A stretch of 64,000 nt of DNA from Mycobacterium sp. 852002-10029_SCH5224772 (GTDB lineage: Bacteria > Actinomycetota > Actinomycetes > Mycobacteriales > Mycobacteriaceae): the NCBI RefSeq assembly GCF_001667315.1, contig NZ_LZHT01000015.1:62001-126000 (forward strand). The letters run 5' to 3'. Under the pieces are notes generated by a model that worked only from the letters and a program-made list of their open reading frames with translations, did no database searches and was not told the origin of the DNA. Below, piece after piece: positions 1 through 14,603 of this stretch (position 1 is its first letter; each line of letters starts with the position of its first letter). The translations under genes and the position numbers were made by a program.

Positions 1-3776
<3,776 letters not shown>

Positions 3777-3821
3777 TTAGTTACCAATACGAGGCTGGCT
3801 TGAGCAGCAATGAGCTTGCCG

Positions 3822-7754
<3,933 letters not shown>

Positions 7755-8765
7755 CTAGTCGCCGATCTCGTGCGCGCGGTACCTGTGGGTGCCCTCGAGG
7801 TCGTCGAGGATGGCGGTCTGAGCCGTCTTGGGCAGGGTGTGCAGAATCTCGCGCACCCGAGCCTGGCGGCGCGCGACGGCCTTGCGCTCGGGCATTCCGG
7901 GCGACGCGACGATCTGCGGGGGCACGCCCTCGATCTCCTCGACACCGCCCGCATGCTGTCCCGCATCCAGCGCCGCCTGCTCTTCGGCCATGGTCGCCTC
8001 GTCCTTTTCCTCGGACATGCCGATCGGCCCGATGCGGCGGCCGTTGAGGAACTGCCGCACGACCGGCTCGTCGCTCGTCAGCAGGACCTCGCGGGGGCCG
8101 AACATGACCAGCTTGCGCCGGAACAACATGCCCATGTTGTCCGGCACGGTGCGGGCGATGTTGATGTTGTGCGTCACGATCAGGACGGTGGCGTCGATCT
8201 GGGCGTTGATGTCGAGGATCAGCTGGCTCAGGTAGGCGGTACGAACCGGGTCAAGGCCGGAGTCGGGCTCGTCGCACAGGATGATCTGCGGGTCCATCAC
8301 CAGAGCGCGGGCCAGGCTGGCGCGCTTGCGCATACCGCCGGAGATCTCACCGGGGAACTTCTTCTCATCGCCGCCGAGACCGACCAGGGTCAGCTTCTCC
8401 ATGACGATGTCACGGATCTCGCCTTCCTTCTTCTTGGTGTGCTCGCGCAGCGGGAAGGCCGCGTTGTCGAAGAGATTCATCGAACCGAACAGGGCGCCGT
8501 CCTGGAACATCACGCCGAACAGCGTGCGGATCTCGTAGAGCTCCTTGGCCGAACACTGCAAGATGTCGGTGCCGTCGATGACGACCGAGCCGCGCTCCGG
8601 GCGCAACAGACCGATCAACGACTTCAGGAACACCGATTTGCCGGTACCCGACGGCCCCAGCAGGACGCTGACCTCCCCGGCGGGGATTTCCAACGTCACG
8701 TCTTCCCAGATTCTCGAGGAACCGAAGGACTTCGTAAGTCCATTCACCTCGATTGCGACGCCCAT
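7755..8765 (-). CDS. mkl: ABC transporter ATPase Mkl (MceG), energiser of Mce systems
   Basis: Cytoplasmic ATPase of 336 residues thought to power the Mce lipid importers. Its permease partners (YrbE) and Mce proteins of one system lie at the far end of this window. The Walker A is GPSGTGKS, the signature is SGGMRKRASLARAL, and the Walker B is IILCDEP. After the ATPase comes the conserved C-terminal tail of this subfamily (GGVEEIEGVPPQI, ending in HEIGD). I chose the ATG reading MGVAIEVNGLTKSF because GGAAGGA lies 6 nt upstream. A longer in-frame start at 8867 exists, but the upstream similarity to the M. tuberculosis protein is split between two frames, so it is probably not translated. Confidence 0.95.
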   Translation of the reverse strand: MGVAIEVNGLTKSFGSSRIWEDVTLEIPAGEVSVLLGPSGTGKSVFLKSLIGLLRPERGSVVIDGTDILQCSAKELYEIRTLFGVMFQDGALFGSMNLFDNAAFPLREHTKKKEGEIRDIVMEKLTLVGLGGDEKKFPGEISGGMRKRASLARALVMDPQIILCDEPDSGLDPVRTAYLSQLILDINAQIDATVLIVTHNINIARTVPDNMGMLFRRKLVMFGPREVLLTSDEPVVRQFLNGRRIGPIGMSEEKDEATMAEEQAALDAGQHAGGVEEIEGVPPQIVASPGMPERKAVARRQARVREILHTLPKTAQTAILDDLEGTHRYRAHEIGD

Positions 8766-8937
8766 GGGAAATCCTTCCGTCGACACTCGTGCCCGCCACC
8801 TGCCCTTTTGTGTGGCATGAGTCACTGTAGCGCACAGCTGCCACACGGCATCAGGGTTGCCGAACACGGCGGAGAAAAAATTGGCCGTGCTGAGATCAGC
8901 CGGAAGCCCCGACGGCGCAACTTATTTGACGTACGTG

Positions 8938-10440
8938 TTAGCCAGCCGGCGCCCAGTTGCCGTGGAAACCCATCGGCACCCGCTGCGGCAGATGCACGGT
9001 GGCGACGTGCTCAAGCGTCTGCGCATCCAGTAACACGAGTTGGCCTTCGGCGCGCTCGCGGTGATATCCGAAGCCCATCAGGATGCCGTCGTCCTCGGTG
9101 CGCGCCGCGGGGTTGGGCACAAAGGACATCTCGCCGAGCAAAAGGCCGGCATCGACCTCGGCGGTCGTGCTGGTGGCGGTGGCGTAGTCGTGCTTGTACA
9201 GGGCGGTGGACATCTCGGAGGTCCCGCCCGACAGGTACCCGCCGTCGGTGCCGATGGTGTAGCCGAACCGGTGCCGCCCGCCCAGCAAGGCCTCGTTGAT
9301 ACGCGGGAACTCCTGGGGGCGATCGTCGCGGCGTTCGCTGTCCACCGACCCCGTCGCCAGGTTGACGGTCCAGCGATCCAGCGTCGGCCGGCTGTCGCCG
9401 GGACCGCGCAGGTCACGGTCGAACATCCGCGAGTAGCGCACCACGTCGAGCACCAAAACCTCTGCCCCGTCGCGCATCTCGGAGTAGGCGTTGAGCGGGT
9501 GGTAGACGTAACAGGGCTCGATGTCGAACCAGCGGACGTCCCGATTGCCGCCGTCGCGCGGCATGACCCCGATGCGCGCCGGGTAGTCGTCGTCCCACCT
9601 GTAGGGCATCCGATTGGTCGGCTGCCGATTGCGATTGATCGCCGTGGTCATCGGGCTGGGCATCCGCACCCGCCCGATCAGTGACTGCATGACCAGCCGG
9701 GCCGGCGCACTCAGCCAGCGGGGCACGTTCGTCGGCATCACCTGGATGGGGTCGAATGTGACCGGCAGGTCGTAGATCACCACGTACTTGTCGGTCAGCG
9801 AGAAGTCGTGCATCATCGGCGACCCGCCCACCTCGATGTCGACGGTGCGCCGGGCCCGGCCCGCGGTGTCGATCACCGAGTACTGGACGGTCCGCCCGCG
9901 GGTGAACGAGTAGGACACCGCGTGCAGCTCGCCGGACCGAGGATCGGCGTGCGGATGGGCGGTGTATCCCCCGAACAGGGTGCCGTCGAAATCGCAGGGC
10001 CCCTCGGTGTCCAGCTCGTCGGTCAGGCGGTAATTCGCCCCGCCCCCCTCGACGAGCGCAAGTGTTTGTCCGGCATGGCTCAGCACATTGGTGTTGGGTC
10101 CGACGGAGAGCATGCCTGCCCGTGGGTTCAAGCCGCTGGGCGCCGGTTCGCCGAGTGCGTCGCAGACGTGGGTGGTGCGCACCCACCGGTTGCGGTACCA
10201 GCACGCCTCACCGTCGCGCAGCGCGACCCCGTGCACCATGCCGTCGCCGCTGAACCAGTGGTAGACGGCCGGGTCGACCTCGGCGACGGGGTTGGGGCCG
10301 TTGCGTAGGTAGCGCCCGTCGAGGTGGTCGGGGATGCGCCCGGTGACCGTGAGGCCGGTGGCGGTGACCTCCGCGCGCACCGGGGCCAGGAAGCCTTCGA
10401 GGTACGGATTCGCCGACGTTTCGATTCTCGTGGTCGTCAT
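8938..10440 (-). CDS. Carotenoid cleavage oxygenase (Rv0654-like)
   Basis: Non-haem iron dioxygenase of the RPE65/carotenoid oxygenase family, 500 residues, full length. The four iron-ligand histidines are recognisable: His162 (TAHPHADP), His211 (MMHDFSLTDKYVV), His314 (YVYHPLNAYSE) and His493 (MGFHGNWAP). The family cleaves a double bond in carotenoids or apocarotenoids, and the Rv0654 homologue is reported to cleave several carotenoids. It starts with ATG and is divergent from a TetR regulator 62 nt away, with a palindrome between them, so control by that regulator is likely. The physiological substrate cannot be read from the sequence. Confidence 0.93.
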   Translation of the reverse strand: MTTTRIETSANPYLEGFLAPVRAEVTATGLTVTGRIPDHLDGRYLRNGPNPVAEVDPAVYHWFSGDGMVHGVALRDGEACWYRNRWVRTTHVCDALGEPAPSGLNPRAGMLSVGPNTNVLSHAGQTLALVEGGGANYRLTDELDTEGPCDFDGTLFGGYTAHPHADPRSGELHAVSYSFTRGRTVQYSVIDTAGRARRTVDIEVGGSPMMHDFSLTDKYVVIYDLPVTFDPIQVMPTNVPRWLSAPARLVMQSLIGRVRMPSPMTTAINRNRQPTNRMPYRWDDDYPARIGVMPRDGGNRDVRWFDIEPCYVYHPLNAYSEMRDGAEVLVLDVVRYSRMFDRDLRGPGDSRPTLDRWTVNLATGSVDSERRDDRPQEFPRINEALLGGRHRFGYTIGTDGGYLSGGTSEMSTALYKHDYATATSTTAEVDAGLLLGEMSFVPNPAARTEDDGILMGFGYHRERAEGQLVLLDAQTLEHVATVHLPQRVPMGFHGNWAPAG

Positions 10441-10452
10441 GGCTGAACTCCT

Positions 10453-10465
10453 ATAACATCGTTAT
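10453..10465. promoter_or_regulatory. Palindrome between oxygenase and TetR gene, candidate operator
   Basis: ATAAC-ATC-GTTAT is a perfect 5+5 inverted repeat about a 3-nt centre. A further CGTTAT half-site follows at 10471-10476. It lies 12 nt before the oxygenase ATG and 37 nt before the preferred TetR start. It is AT-rich in an otherwise GC-rich area, as expected of a promoter-operator. Binding by the neighbouring TetR protein is an inference. Confidence 0.5.
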
Positions 10466-10502
10466 TTCAGCGTTATTGGCACGCTACGCCCCGGGTGAGA
10501 GG

Positions 10503-11207
10503 ATGGCAAGGATGGCTTCGGAGATGCAGGGCAGCGTCCACAGTGTTCGCAGCGTTCGTCAGGACATGCTGTCCGCGGCGGTCGACCTGCTGCACGAGCA
10601 CGGCCCCGACGCGCTGCAGACCCGCAAGGTGGCCGGCGCCGCGGGCACCTCGACGATGGCGCTGTACACCCATTTCGGCGGGATGGGCGGGCTGATCGCG
10701 GAGGTGGCCGAGGAGGGTCTGCGGCAGTTCGACGCCGCGTTGGCCGCCCCCGAGACCGACGACCCGGTCGCCGACCTGTACGTGATCGGTGCCGCCTACC
10801 GGCGCTACGCGATCAAGCGCCCGCACATGTATCGGCTGATGTTCGGCAGCACCAGCGCGCACGGCATCAACGCACCCGCCCACAACGTCCTGACGCTGAC
10901 GATCGACGAGATCGAGCGCGGCTACCCCAGCTTTGCGCACGTCGTGCGCGCGGTGCACCGGTGCGTACTGGCGGCGCGGATCGGCGCCGGCGCGGCCGAT
11001 GACGACGCGGCGGTGGTGGCGGTAGCGGCCCAGTTCTGGGCGTCGATCCACGGGTTCGTCATGCTGGAACTGGCCGGCTATTACGGCGATGACAGCTCGG
11101 CCGTGATCCCGGTGCTGAGCGCGATGACGACGAACCTGCTTGTGGCCCTTGGGGATTCACCGGAGCGGGTGGCCCAGTCGCTACAAACTGCGATGCACGC
11201 ACACTGA
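10503..11207 (+). CDS. TetR/AcrR-family transcriptional regulator (Rv0653c-like)
   Basis: DNA-binding repressor of 234 residues. An N-terminal helix-turn-helix is seen in VRQDMLSAAVDLLHEHG ... LQTRKVAGAAGTSTMALYTH, with the typical TetR recognition-helix ending (TMALYTHF). The rest is a helical ligand-binding domain. The ATG at 10503 is preferred, preceded by purine-rich GGTGAGAGG. An upstream TTG at 10476 and a second ATG at 10512 are alternatives. It is divergent from the carotenoid oxygenase, which is its most likely target along with itself. Confidence 0.9.
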   Translation: MARMASEMQGSVHSVRSVRQDMLSAAVDLLHEHGPDALQTRKVAGAAGTSTMALYTHFGGMGGLIAEVAEEGLRQFDAALAAPETDDPVADLYVIGAAYRRYAIKRPHMYRLMFGSTSAHGINAPAHNVLTLTIDEIERGYPSFAHVVRAVHRCVLAARIGAGAADDDAAVVAVAAQFWASIHGFVMLELAGYYGDDSSAVIPVLSAMTTNLLVALGDSPERVAQSLQTAMHAH

Positions 11208-11214
11208 GCGCACG

Positions 11215-11244
11215 AAACCCCCGGGATCTCCATCCCGGGGGTTT
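11215..11244. terminator. Bidirectional terminator between TetR gene and rplL
   Basis: AAACCCCCGGGAT and ATCCCGGGGGTTT form a perfect 13-bp stem with a 4-nt CTCC loop. It sits in the 49-nt gap between two convergent genes, and both strands end the stem with TTT. This is a strong intrinsic-type terminator serving both sides. Confidence 0.88.
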
Positions 11245-11256
11245 ACGCGAACTGAC

Positions 11257-11649
11257 TTACTTGACGGTGACGGTGGCGCCGGCGGCCTCGAGCTTGGTCT
11301 TGGCCTCGTCGGCGGCCTCCTTGGCGACCTTCTCGAGCAGCGGCTTGGGCGCGCCGTCGACCAGGTCCTTGGCCTCCTTGAGGCCCAGGCCGGAGACGAT
11401 CTCGCGGACCACCTTGATGACGCCGATCTTCTTGTCGCCGGCGGACTCGAGGATCACGTCGAACTCCGACTGCTCCTCGGCGACCTCGGCGGGCGCACCA
11501 CCGGCGGCCGGGCCGGCCGCGGCGACGGCGACCGGGGCGGCCGCGGTGACCTCAAAGGTCTCCTCGAACTTCTTGACGAAGTCGGAGAGCTCCAGCAGGG
11601 TCATTTCCTTGAACGCGTCGAGCAGGTCGTCGGTAGACATCTTTGCCAT
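11257..11649 (-). CDS. rplL: 50S ribosomal protein L7/L12
   Basis: Acidic stalk protein of the large ribosomal subunit that recruits translation factors. The 130 residues are the normal length. The sequence has an N-terminal dimerisation part ([16 protein letters not shown]), an Ala/Pro/Gly-rich hinge around residues 35-60, and the C-terminal factor-binding domain ([20 protein letters not shown]). It follows rplJ by 44 nt in the usual rplJL operon and is probably controlled by the L10 leader upstream of rplJ. Confidence 0.98.
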   Translation of the reverse strand: MAKMSTDDLLDAFKEMTLLELSDFVKKFEETFEVTAAAPVAVAAAGPAAGGAPAEVAEEQSEFDVILESAGDKKIGVIKVVREIVSGLGLKEAKDLVDGAPKPLLEKVAKEAADEAKTKLEAAGATVTVK

Positions 11650-11693
11650 GGGTGTGGGTCCTTCCTTGTTTTTCCCAGGTTCGGGGTGGGTTG

Positions 11694-12323
11694 TTATTCG
11701 GCTTCGGCCGGGGTTTCCGGAGCCTCAGTGGGTGTTTCCGAAGCTGGTTCTGGGGCGGGTTCCGCGGCGGCGGCGGGTTCGGGAGCTTCCGGGGCGGCGG
11801 CCGGAGATTCTGTGGCCTTCTTCTCTTGCAGCGCGGCCGCGAGCCGGGCGACCTGCGACGCCGGGGCGTTGAACAGCCCGGCCGCCTTGGCGAGGTTGCC
11901 CTTCATCGCGCCGGCCAGCTTGGCCAGCAGCACCTCGCGCGACTCGAGGTCGGCGATGCGCTCGACTTCGGCGACCGTCAGCGCGCGGCCGTCCATGTAG
12001 CCGCCCTTGATGACCAGCGCCTTGTGCTCCTTGGCGAAGGTCTTGATGGCCTTGGCGGCGTCGACCGGCTCCCCGGTGATGAACGCGATGGCCGTCGGGC
12101 CGGCGAACAGTTCGTCGAGGCCGTCGACCCCGGCTTCCGAAGCAGCCCGCTTGACCAGCGTGTTCTTGGCCACCGAGTAGGTGGCCGAGCCGCTCAGCGA
12201 GCGCCGCAGCTCGGCCAGGTTGGCGACCGTCAGACCGCGGTACTCGGTGATCAGGGTCGCGGTTGATTCCTTGAACTGCTCGGCGATGTCCGCGACGGCG
12301 GTGGCCTTGTCAGCCCTGGCCAT
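11694..12323 (-). CDS. rplJ: 50S ribosomal protein L10
   Basis: Stalk-base protein that anchors L7/L12 dimers. I chose the ATG reading [17 protein letters not shown] because AGGAGGT is correctly spaced upstream, giving 209 residues. An in-frame upstream extension to 12485 would run through the structured leader and is rejected. The core matches L10 ([20 protein letters not shown]). The C-terminus ends in an Ala/Pro/Glu-rich tail of about 35 residues, longer than in E. coli, as is usual in mycobacteria. Confidence 0.98.
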   Translation of the reverse strand: MARADKATAVADIAEQFKESTATLITEYRGLTVANLAELRRSLSGSATYSVAKNTLVKRAASEAGVDGLDELFAGPTAIAFITGEPVDAAKAIKTFAKEHKALVIKGGYMDGRALTVAEVERIADLESREVLLAKLAGAMKGNLAKAAGLFNAPASQVARLAAALQEKKATESPAAAPEAPEPAAAAEPAPEPASETPTEAPETPAEAE

Positions 12324-12521
12324 GCCTACCTCCTGAGGTGAGTCGTGCGACGTGTCGTCTCGATTCCCCGAAAACGACGAACGCCCCGGCGCAGGAAGCG
12401 GCCGGGGCGCAAAACACGCCGGCGCGAGCCGGCGTTGGTGCCTCGTCCTCCTGCGTGGGCCGCCGGGATACTCCCGGACCTTCAACCGATTGCTCGGTGA
12501 CCGACGGTCTTCGGTGGAACG
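12324..12521 (-). ncRNA. L10 leader, autoregulatory 5' UTR of rplJ-rplL
   Basis: About 200 nt separate the candidate promoter from the rplJ ATG. Two strong hairpins are visible on the transcribed strand: an 8-bp stem ACGCCGGC/GCCGGCGT with a 4-nt loop (12416-12435), and a 9-bp stem CGCCCCGGC/GCCGGGGCG with a 10-nt loop (12382-12409). The latter is followed by GTTCGTCGTTTTC, which resembles an attenuator. The promoter-proximal ACCGAAGACCGTCGGT segment resembles the known L10-leader element bound by the L10-L12 complex. The boundaries are approximate. Confidence 0.75.
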
Positions 12522-12527
12522 GCTAAC

Positions 12528-12556
12528 ACCATAGCGTGGCCTGGGCGGTCAGCCAA
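12528..12556 (-). promoter_or_regulatory. Candidate promoter of the rplJ-rplL operon
   Basis: TTGGCT (-35, 12556-12551) and TATGGT (-10, 12533-12528) on the minus strand are separated by 17 nt. Transcription would start near 12521, exactly at the beginning of the structured leader, which supports both calls. Confidence 0.6.
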
Positions 12557-12576
12557 AACGGAGCTCAGATGACGGC

Positions 12577-13017
12577 TCAGACGACCGCCAGGGTCAGCAG
12601 GACGAGCACCGCCACCAACAGGATTACCCGTAGCCGGTGCAGTCGATCCCACCGCAGCGCGAGCTGGCGCGAGAGCTCGCCGGTGGCCGGCCATTTGGCG
12701 ATGCGGTTGTTGATGGGTACCAACACGGTGACCGACAGCAAAACGACCAACGCCATCAGGGCGCCGGCGGCGCCGAACAGCCAATCGCGCGGCGCTGCGC
12801 GCTCCTTGATGGCGAGCGCCACCAACAGCAACAGGCTGAGGGCGTACCAGAACGGCAACGTGGTGCCCAGCGCTCGGGCGGCGCCGCCGCGGGCCGCGCG
12901 GAAGGCGTCGTCAGGCAGTCGCGCGATGAGCGGGTGGAAGAACACCGCGACCCCCAGCTCCACGCCCACCAACAGTCCCGTGATCACAAGCGCGAGCGCG
13001 TCGATGCTGTGGTTCAT
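12577..13017 (-). CDS. DUF1772 family (anthrone oxygenase-like) membrane protein
   Basis: Small integral membrane protein of 146 residues with four hydrophobic segments, at about residues 5-27, 52-70, 80-102 and 128-146. The family pattern is present: an N-terminal G-x-x-x-G-V-E-L-G helix (TGLLVGVELGVAVFFHPL) and the central VPINNRIAKW. The DUF1772 family includes a fungal anthrone oxygenase, but most bacterial members have no known reaction, so only the family is called. It is on the same strand as the ROK kinase 42 nt upstream, and rplJ transcription starts just after it. Confidence 0.75.
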   Translation of the reverse strand: MNHSIDALALVITGLLVGVELGVAVFFHPLIARLPDDAFRAARGGAARALGTTLPFWYALSLLLLVALAIKERAAPRDWLFGAAGALMALVVLLSVTVLVPINNRIAKWPATGELSRQLALRWDRLHRLRVILLVAVLVLLTLAVV

Positions 13018-13059
13018 GGCAGTCAGCGTAAGGATCTGACTGGGGCGGCCTGCGGCGCG

Positions 13060-13980
13060 TCAGCTGAGGGCCGCGAGCCGGGCTGCCCCGATCAGACCGG
13101 CTGCACCGCCGAGCTGCCCGGGCACCACCCGCAGCCCGGACAAGAAATCCAGCCCGGCGTAGTCGGCCAGCTTGGCCCGTAACGGGTCGAAGAGCAGCGG
13201 CCCGGATTTGGCCACCCCTCCCCCGATCACGACGAGGTCCAGATCGCAGACCGCCCCGACCGAGGCGATCATCGCGGCGAGCGCGTTGGCCGATCGGTGA
13301 AACGCCCGCTGAGCCAACGGGTCTCCGGCCGCCGCCGCGACGGCCAGGTCGCTGGCGCCCGCCCCGGGCGGCGCGGACCACCCGTTTTCCCGCGCCCAGC
13401 GCACCATCCACGGTCCGGACGCCACCGTCTCCACGCAGCCGTGGCCACCGCACGTGCACGGCGCGCCGTCCAGTTCGACCACGACGTGCCCGACGTGACC
13501 GGCGTTGCCGGTGCGCCCGGTGTAGGGGGCGCCGTCGAGCACCAGGCCGCCGCCCACCCCGGTGGAAACCACCATGCCCAGCAGGAACCGGGCGTCCGGG
13601 CCGGCGCTGCGGCCCGCCCCGATCCAGTGCTCCCCCAACGCCATACACACACCGTCGCCGCCCAGCACGACCGGCAACCCCGGCACCGTGGCCGCGACCT
13701 TGTCGCGCAGCGGGAAACGGTCCCAGCTCCCGATGTTGATCGGGCTGACCGACCCGGTGCGCAGGTCGACGGGCCCGGCCGACGCGATGCCGACGGCGGC
13801 GACCGCGCCGTCCGCCGCCCGGACCGCGTCGGTGATCATCGCTTCGACGACGGCCCACACGTCGTCGGCGCAGGTGGTGACCGGGGTGGGGCGGACCGCC
13901 GTGTACACCAGCGCACCGCCCGAATCGACCAGTGCGGCAGCGATTTTGGTGCCGCCGATGTCCAGACAGAGGGTACGCAT
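13060..13980 (-). CDS. ROK-family sugar kinase (Rv0650-like)
   Basis: Cytoplasmic kinase of 306 residues that probably phosphorylates a hexose. The phosphate-binding motif DIGGTK is at residues 7-12. The probable catalytic Asp109 lies in VLGGDGVCMALGEH, where the usual Asn before this Asp is Gly. The ROK zinc motif is GNAGHVGH...CTCGGHGC, with likely ligands His165, Cys175, Cys177 and Cys182. The ATG at MRTLCLDIGG is chosen; an upstream in-frame extension is low-complexity and is rejected. It starts 5 nt after the preceding gene and is probably co-transcribed with the alpha-mannosidase, which suggests it handles a released sugar. The exact sugar is not evident. Confidence 0.88.
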   Translation of the reverse strand: MRTLCLDIGGTKIAAALVDSGGALVYTAVRPTPVTTCADDVWAVVEAMITDAVRAADGAVAAVGIASAGPVDLRTGSVSPINIGSWDRFPLRDKVAATVPGLPVVLGGDGVCMALGEHWIGAGRSAGPDARFLLGMVVSTGVGGGLVLDGAPYTGRTGNAGHVGHVVVELDGAPCTCGGHGCVETVASGPWMVRWARENGWSAPPGAGASDLAVAAAAGDPLAQRAFHRSANALAAMIASVGAVCDLDLVVIGGGVAKSGPLLFDPLRAKLADYAGLDFLSGLRVVPGQLGGAAGLIGAARLAALS

Positions 13981-13985
13981 GGCGT

Positions 13986-14603
13986 TCAGTGCCGGTGGGT
14001 GTTGTCGGGTTGACGGGGGTCGCCGGGGTGCTCGTGGCCCGGCGCGAGCCGCACCAGCTCGGCGCGCCGAGCGTCCAGCCACAGCCGGAAGGCGCGCCGC
14101 CGCGCGGCACCGCGCAGATGCTCGGCGATCACCGATCCCACCTCGCGCAGCGGTGGCGCGGCCGACGCCGTTGTGCGCCAGCCATTTTGGCCCCCTCGGG
14201 TCGTGGCGAACCGCAGCGGGTTGCGGGCGTGATAGGCGGCCACCTGGTCGTCGCTGACCTGCACCGCGGCGGTGACATCGGCGAACAGCGCCCGGGCGCG
14301 CGGATCGGCCAGCACGGCCGCGGCGATGCTGCCGATCTCGAGCCGTGCGGTCGCGTCGGGCAGCAGCTCGGCCTCGGACGGCGCGCCGCGCGGGGTCAGC
14401 CCCCGCGCGCCCGCCTCCGCGGCGACCACGCGTTGGGTCACGATCAGTTGGGTCAGCCAGCGCCGCAGCTGGCGGCCCTCCCGGGTGCCGCCGGCCGGCA
14501 GCGCGCCCGCTCCCCGCGCGGCGCGCAACCGGTTTTCGGCGGCGTCGAGGACAGCGGACGACACGGGGACGCCGGCGACGGTCGCGATCGGCCGGCCGCT
14601 CAT
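13986..14603 (-). CDS. SurA-N/parvulin-linked-like protein at the Rv0649 (fabD2) position
   Basis: Protein of 205 residues. The ATG (MSGRPIATVAGVPVSS) overlaps the mannosidase stop as ATGA, so translation is coupled. It occupies the place of Rv0649, annotated fabD2 in M. tuberculosis, but shows no malonyltransferase GHSxG motif and is shorter than a true FabD (about 300 residues). Its layout resembles the chaperone part of SurA/PrsA proteins: an N-terminal 'VAGVPVSSAVLD' element, a helix LRRWLTQLIVTQRVVAAEAG (47-66), VSDDQVAAYHARNPLRF (116-132), and a C-terminal helix AFRLWLDARRAEL. No parvulin isomerase domain or signal peptide is seen. The C-terminus is His-rich (GHEHPGDPRQPDNTHRH). Function unknown; the SurA likeness is by eye. 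Confidence 0.6.
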   Translation of the reverse strand: MSGRPIATVAGVPVSSAVLDAAENRLRAARGAGALPAGGTREGRQLRRWLTQLIVTQRVVAAEAGARGLTPRGAPSEAELLPDATARLEIGSIAAAVLADPRARALFADVTAAVQVSDDQVAAYHARNPLRFATTRGGQNGWRTTASAAPPLREVGSVIAEHLRGAARRRAFRLWLDARRAELVRLAPGHEHPGDPRQPDNTHRH

